Assembly (NCBI GenBank): GCA_029856625.1
Contig: JAHKLG010000057.1
Location: 1-7,684 of the forward strand
DNA length: 7,684 bases
Direction: 5' to 3'
From: Candidatus Njordarchaeota archaeon
GTDB taxonomy: Archaea; Asgardarchaeota; Njordarchaeia; Njordarchaeales; Njordarchaeaceae
The position numbers and the translations under genes are program-made. Below are positions 6,180 through 7,684 of the stretch, piece after piece. The notes under the pieces were generated by a model, which ran no database searches, had not been told where the DNA came from, and saw only the letters and a list, made by a program, of their open reading frames with translations. How positions within the stretch are numbered: the stretch's first letter is position 1; each line of letters starts with the position of its first letter.

Positions 6180-7232
6180 ATGTCTGATCCTATACTGAAC
6201 ATTGCTCTTTGGTTACGTAATTATGTCTTCTCTCTTGTAGAATATTTCGGGAAAATCCTTGGAATACCTCCAAGTATGTATGAGTACATAACAGGGCTAA
6301 TAATGTTTCTAATTGGTTTTCTGGCCTTTGGATTAGACATATTATTCATTGTCTGGATGGAGCGTAAAGTTATAGGAAGGATACATAATAGGAGATCAGT
6401 TACAGAAACAGGACCTGTAGGTTTCTTTCAGAATATTGCTGACGTGGTAAAACTTCTAGTTAAAGAGGATATTATACCATTGGGAGCAGATAGATTCTTC
6501 CATGATATATTACCTCCAATAACAGCAGCTGTTACATTAATTCCATTAGTAGTGATTCCTTTCGCACCACACTTTTACGTGGTAAGGTTAAGTATTAGTC
6601 TTCTCTTAGCATTTGGGGTAATGGCTCTTGTACCAGGATTAATCCTCTTAATAGGTTGGGCTGGAGGTAGTAAATATACGCTTCTTGGGGGATTTCGATC
6701 TGGCCTCCAGCTTATCGCTTATGAGATACCCCTAAGCCTTCTCCTTATAAGTATCGTAATCGTCACCAGATCGCTGGATCTAGTGACAATTGTTGAGTCT
6801 CAATCTCATCTCTGGAATATAGTGAGGTTGCCGCTTGGAGCATTGCTATTCTTTATAGTAGGAACAATGGAGCTTGAAAGGGCTCCGTTTGATATTCCGG
6901 AAGCTGAGGGAGAAATTGTGGCAGGATGGAGAACGGAATACCCAGGAATAAAATTTGGTTTATTTTATGGTACTGAGTATTTCCACTTCTTCGTAACATC
7001 AAGCCTCTTTGTTACTCTCTTTCTAGGAGGTTGGCATGGTCCATTACTTCCTCCACTAGTATGGTTCTTGATTAAAGTTCACTTGGTAATGATTCTATGG
7101 ATCTGGGTCAGACTAACATTCTTCAGACCACGACCTGATCAATTGCTTCGCATATGCTTTAAGTACATGATACCATTGGCATTCCTGAATCTTCTCTGGG
7201 CGATTGGTTATGTCGCATTTATTTCCTACTAG
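6180..7232 (+). CDS. nuoH: Complex I membrane subunit H (NuoH)
   Basis: NuoH (ND1/Nqo8) joins the membrane arm to the peripheral arm and forms the membrane side of the quinone tunnel. The 350-residue protein has about eight hydrophobic segments (near 41-60, 113-130, 137-160, 180-198, 215-230, 263-283, 292-312, 331-350). The signature loops are ERKVIGRIHNRR (61-72), GWAGGSKYTLLGGFR (159-173), Tyr181-Glu182, ELERAPFDIPEAEGEIVAGW (231-250, the acid-rich quinone/proton loop) and RPRPDQLLR (316-324). Length and motif order fit the family. The ATG at 6180 is preferred over an upstream in-frame GTG (6150) because of the ribosome site just before it and because the longer form would add hydrophilic residues overlapping nuoCD. 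The stop TAG overlaps the ribosome site for nuoI. Identity is very secure. Confidence 0.97.
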   Translation: MSDPILNIALWLRNYVFSLVEYFGKILGIPPSMYEYITGLIMFLIGFLAFGLDILFIVWMERKVIGRIHNRRSVTETGPVGFFQNIADVVKLLVKEDIIPLGADRFFHDILPPITAAVTLIPLVVIPFAPHFYVVRLSISLLLAFGVMALVPGLILLIGWAGGSKYTLLGGFRSGLQLIAYEIPLSLLLISIVIVTRSLDLVTIVESQSHLWNIVRLPLGALLFFIVGTMELERAPFDIPEAEGEIVAGWRTEYPGIKFGLFYGTEYFHFFVTSSLFVTLFLGGWHGPLLPPLVWFLIKVHLVMILWIWVRLTFFRPRPDQLLRICFKYMIPLAFLNLLWAIGYVAFISY

Positions 7233-7237
7233 GTGAT
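7231..7237 (+). promoter_or_regulatory. nuoI Shine-Dalgarno
   Basis: AGGTGAT overlaps the nuoH stop TAG and ends 5 nt before ATG 7243. It supports that start and close translational linkage to nuoH. Confidence 0.7.
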
Positions 7238-7242
7238 TAATT

Positions 7243-7684
7243 ATGAGTGTTCTTAAGAGATTTTTATCACCTCTTAAGGAAACTGGGAAATACTTACTGA
7301 AAAAACCTTTTACGGTCATGTATCCGAGGGAGCCAGCAGTTGTTAAGGAGCGGTGGAGAGGTATTCATAAGCTTGATTGGAATAAGTGTATTGGATGCGG
7401 CATGTGTGCAAAGGCGTGCCCTAACAAGGCAATTGATTATGTCTTTGAATGGGGTTTAGATCCTAGGCAGCCTAAGAATATTAGGTTGCGAAGACCAGCT
7501 ATAGATCTTGGTCATTGTGCTTTTTGTGGAATGTGTGTTGAGGCATGTCCTACGGGTGCTTTAACTTTCTCTCAAGAATATAAGATGTTTGCTTTAGGAA
7601 ATGATCGCTTAGGATTGATAAGGCTTCCTCACGAGCTTGCATCTAATGCTCCAAAGCGTAATATAGGAGTAGAGGAAAAGATCC
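7243..7684 (+). CDS. nuoI: Complex I subunit I, 2x[4Fe-4S] ferredoxin-like (NuoI, 3' partial)
   Basis: NuoI carries clusters N6a and N6b, which relay electrons toward the N2 cluster in NuoB. The reading frame is open from ATG 7243 to the right edge with no stop (147 whole codons), so the C-terminus is missing. After an amphipathic N-terminus and the MYPREP and ERWRG motifs typical of NuoI, two CxxCxxCxxxCP motifs follow: C49, C52, C55, C59 and C92, C95, C98, C102. The first ends KACPNKAI and the second EACPTGAL. Spacing, motifs and position after nuoH fit the usual A-B-C-D-H-I gene order. Generic polyferredoxin is the only alternative, and the N-terminal motifs and context argue against it. 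Confidence 0.95.
   Translation, partial: MSVLKRFLSPLKETGKYLLKKPFTVMYPREPAVVKERWRGIHKLDWNKCIGCGMCAKACPNKAIDYVFEWGLDPRQPKNIRLRRPAIDLGHCAFCGMCVEACPTGALTFSQEYKMFALGNDRLGLIRLPHELASNAPKRNIGVEEKI

Noticed and set aside
1..7684. Mobile elements, CRISPR arrays, tRNA or rRNA genes
   Set aside because: None seen: coding is dense apart from the 240-bp divergent region, with no regularly spaced repeats, transposase or structural RNA signatures.

Overview
The window looks like chromosomal DNA from a thermophilic archaeon, probably of the Thermoproteota/TACK group, although the lineage cannot be fixed from this sequence alone. The signs are heavy AGA/AGG arginine use, GTG/TTG starts, AGGTG-type Shine-Dalgarno sites about 6-9 nt before starts, TATA-box-like AT blocks, and archaeal-type proteins. 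These include an Mrp/MinD-family HypB beside HypA, and a complex I operon with no NADH-module gene in view.

Left part (1-3235): [NiFe]-hydrogenase maturation. A 5'-truncated hypF on the + strand lacks its acylphosphatase domain, which lies outside the window. It ends exactly where hypB ends on the - strand, so the two stop codons abut with no base between them. hypA and hypB form a - strand pair with an ATGA overlap. HypF starts making the cyanide ligands of the NiFe site, and HypA/HypB deliver nickel. No hydrogenase structural gene is visible.

Middle (3236-3475): a 240-bp divergent control region between hypA and the nuo genes. It holds a TATA-like block for each direction and a 25-bp imperfect palindrome placed between the proposed hypA TATA box and its expected transcription start.

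Right part (3476-7684): a tightly packed + strand complex I (Nuo) operon: a nuoA-nuoB fusion, a nuoC-nuoD fusion, nuoH, and a 3'-truncated nuoI. These cover the connecting module (B, C, D, I), the quinone-site membrane subunit H and the small membrane subunit A. The antiporter-like subunits (J, K, L, M, N) probably lie downstream. No NuoE/F/G is seen, so the electron donor may not be NADH.

All recognised genes belong to known families; I found no wholly new system. The points most worth a second look are the NuoA-NuoB fusion, only one in-frame TGA from NuoCD; the loss of a conserved glutamate in its NuoA part; the HypA start, which should be a TTG giving the nickel-binding MHE N-terminus; the HypB-type identity of the Mrp-like ATPase; and the palindrome in the divergent promoter.
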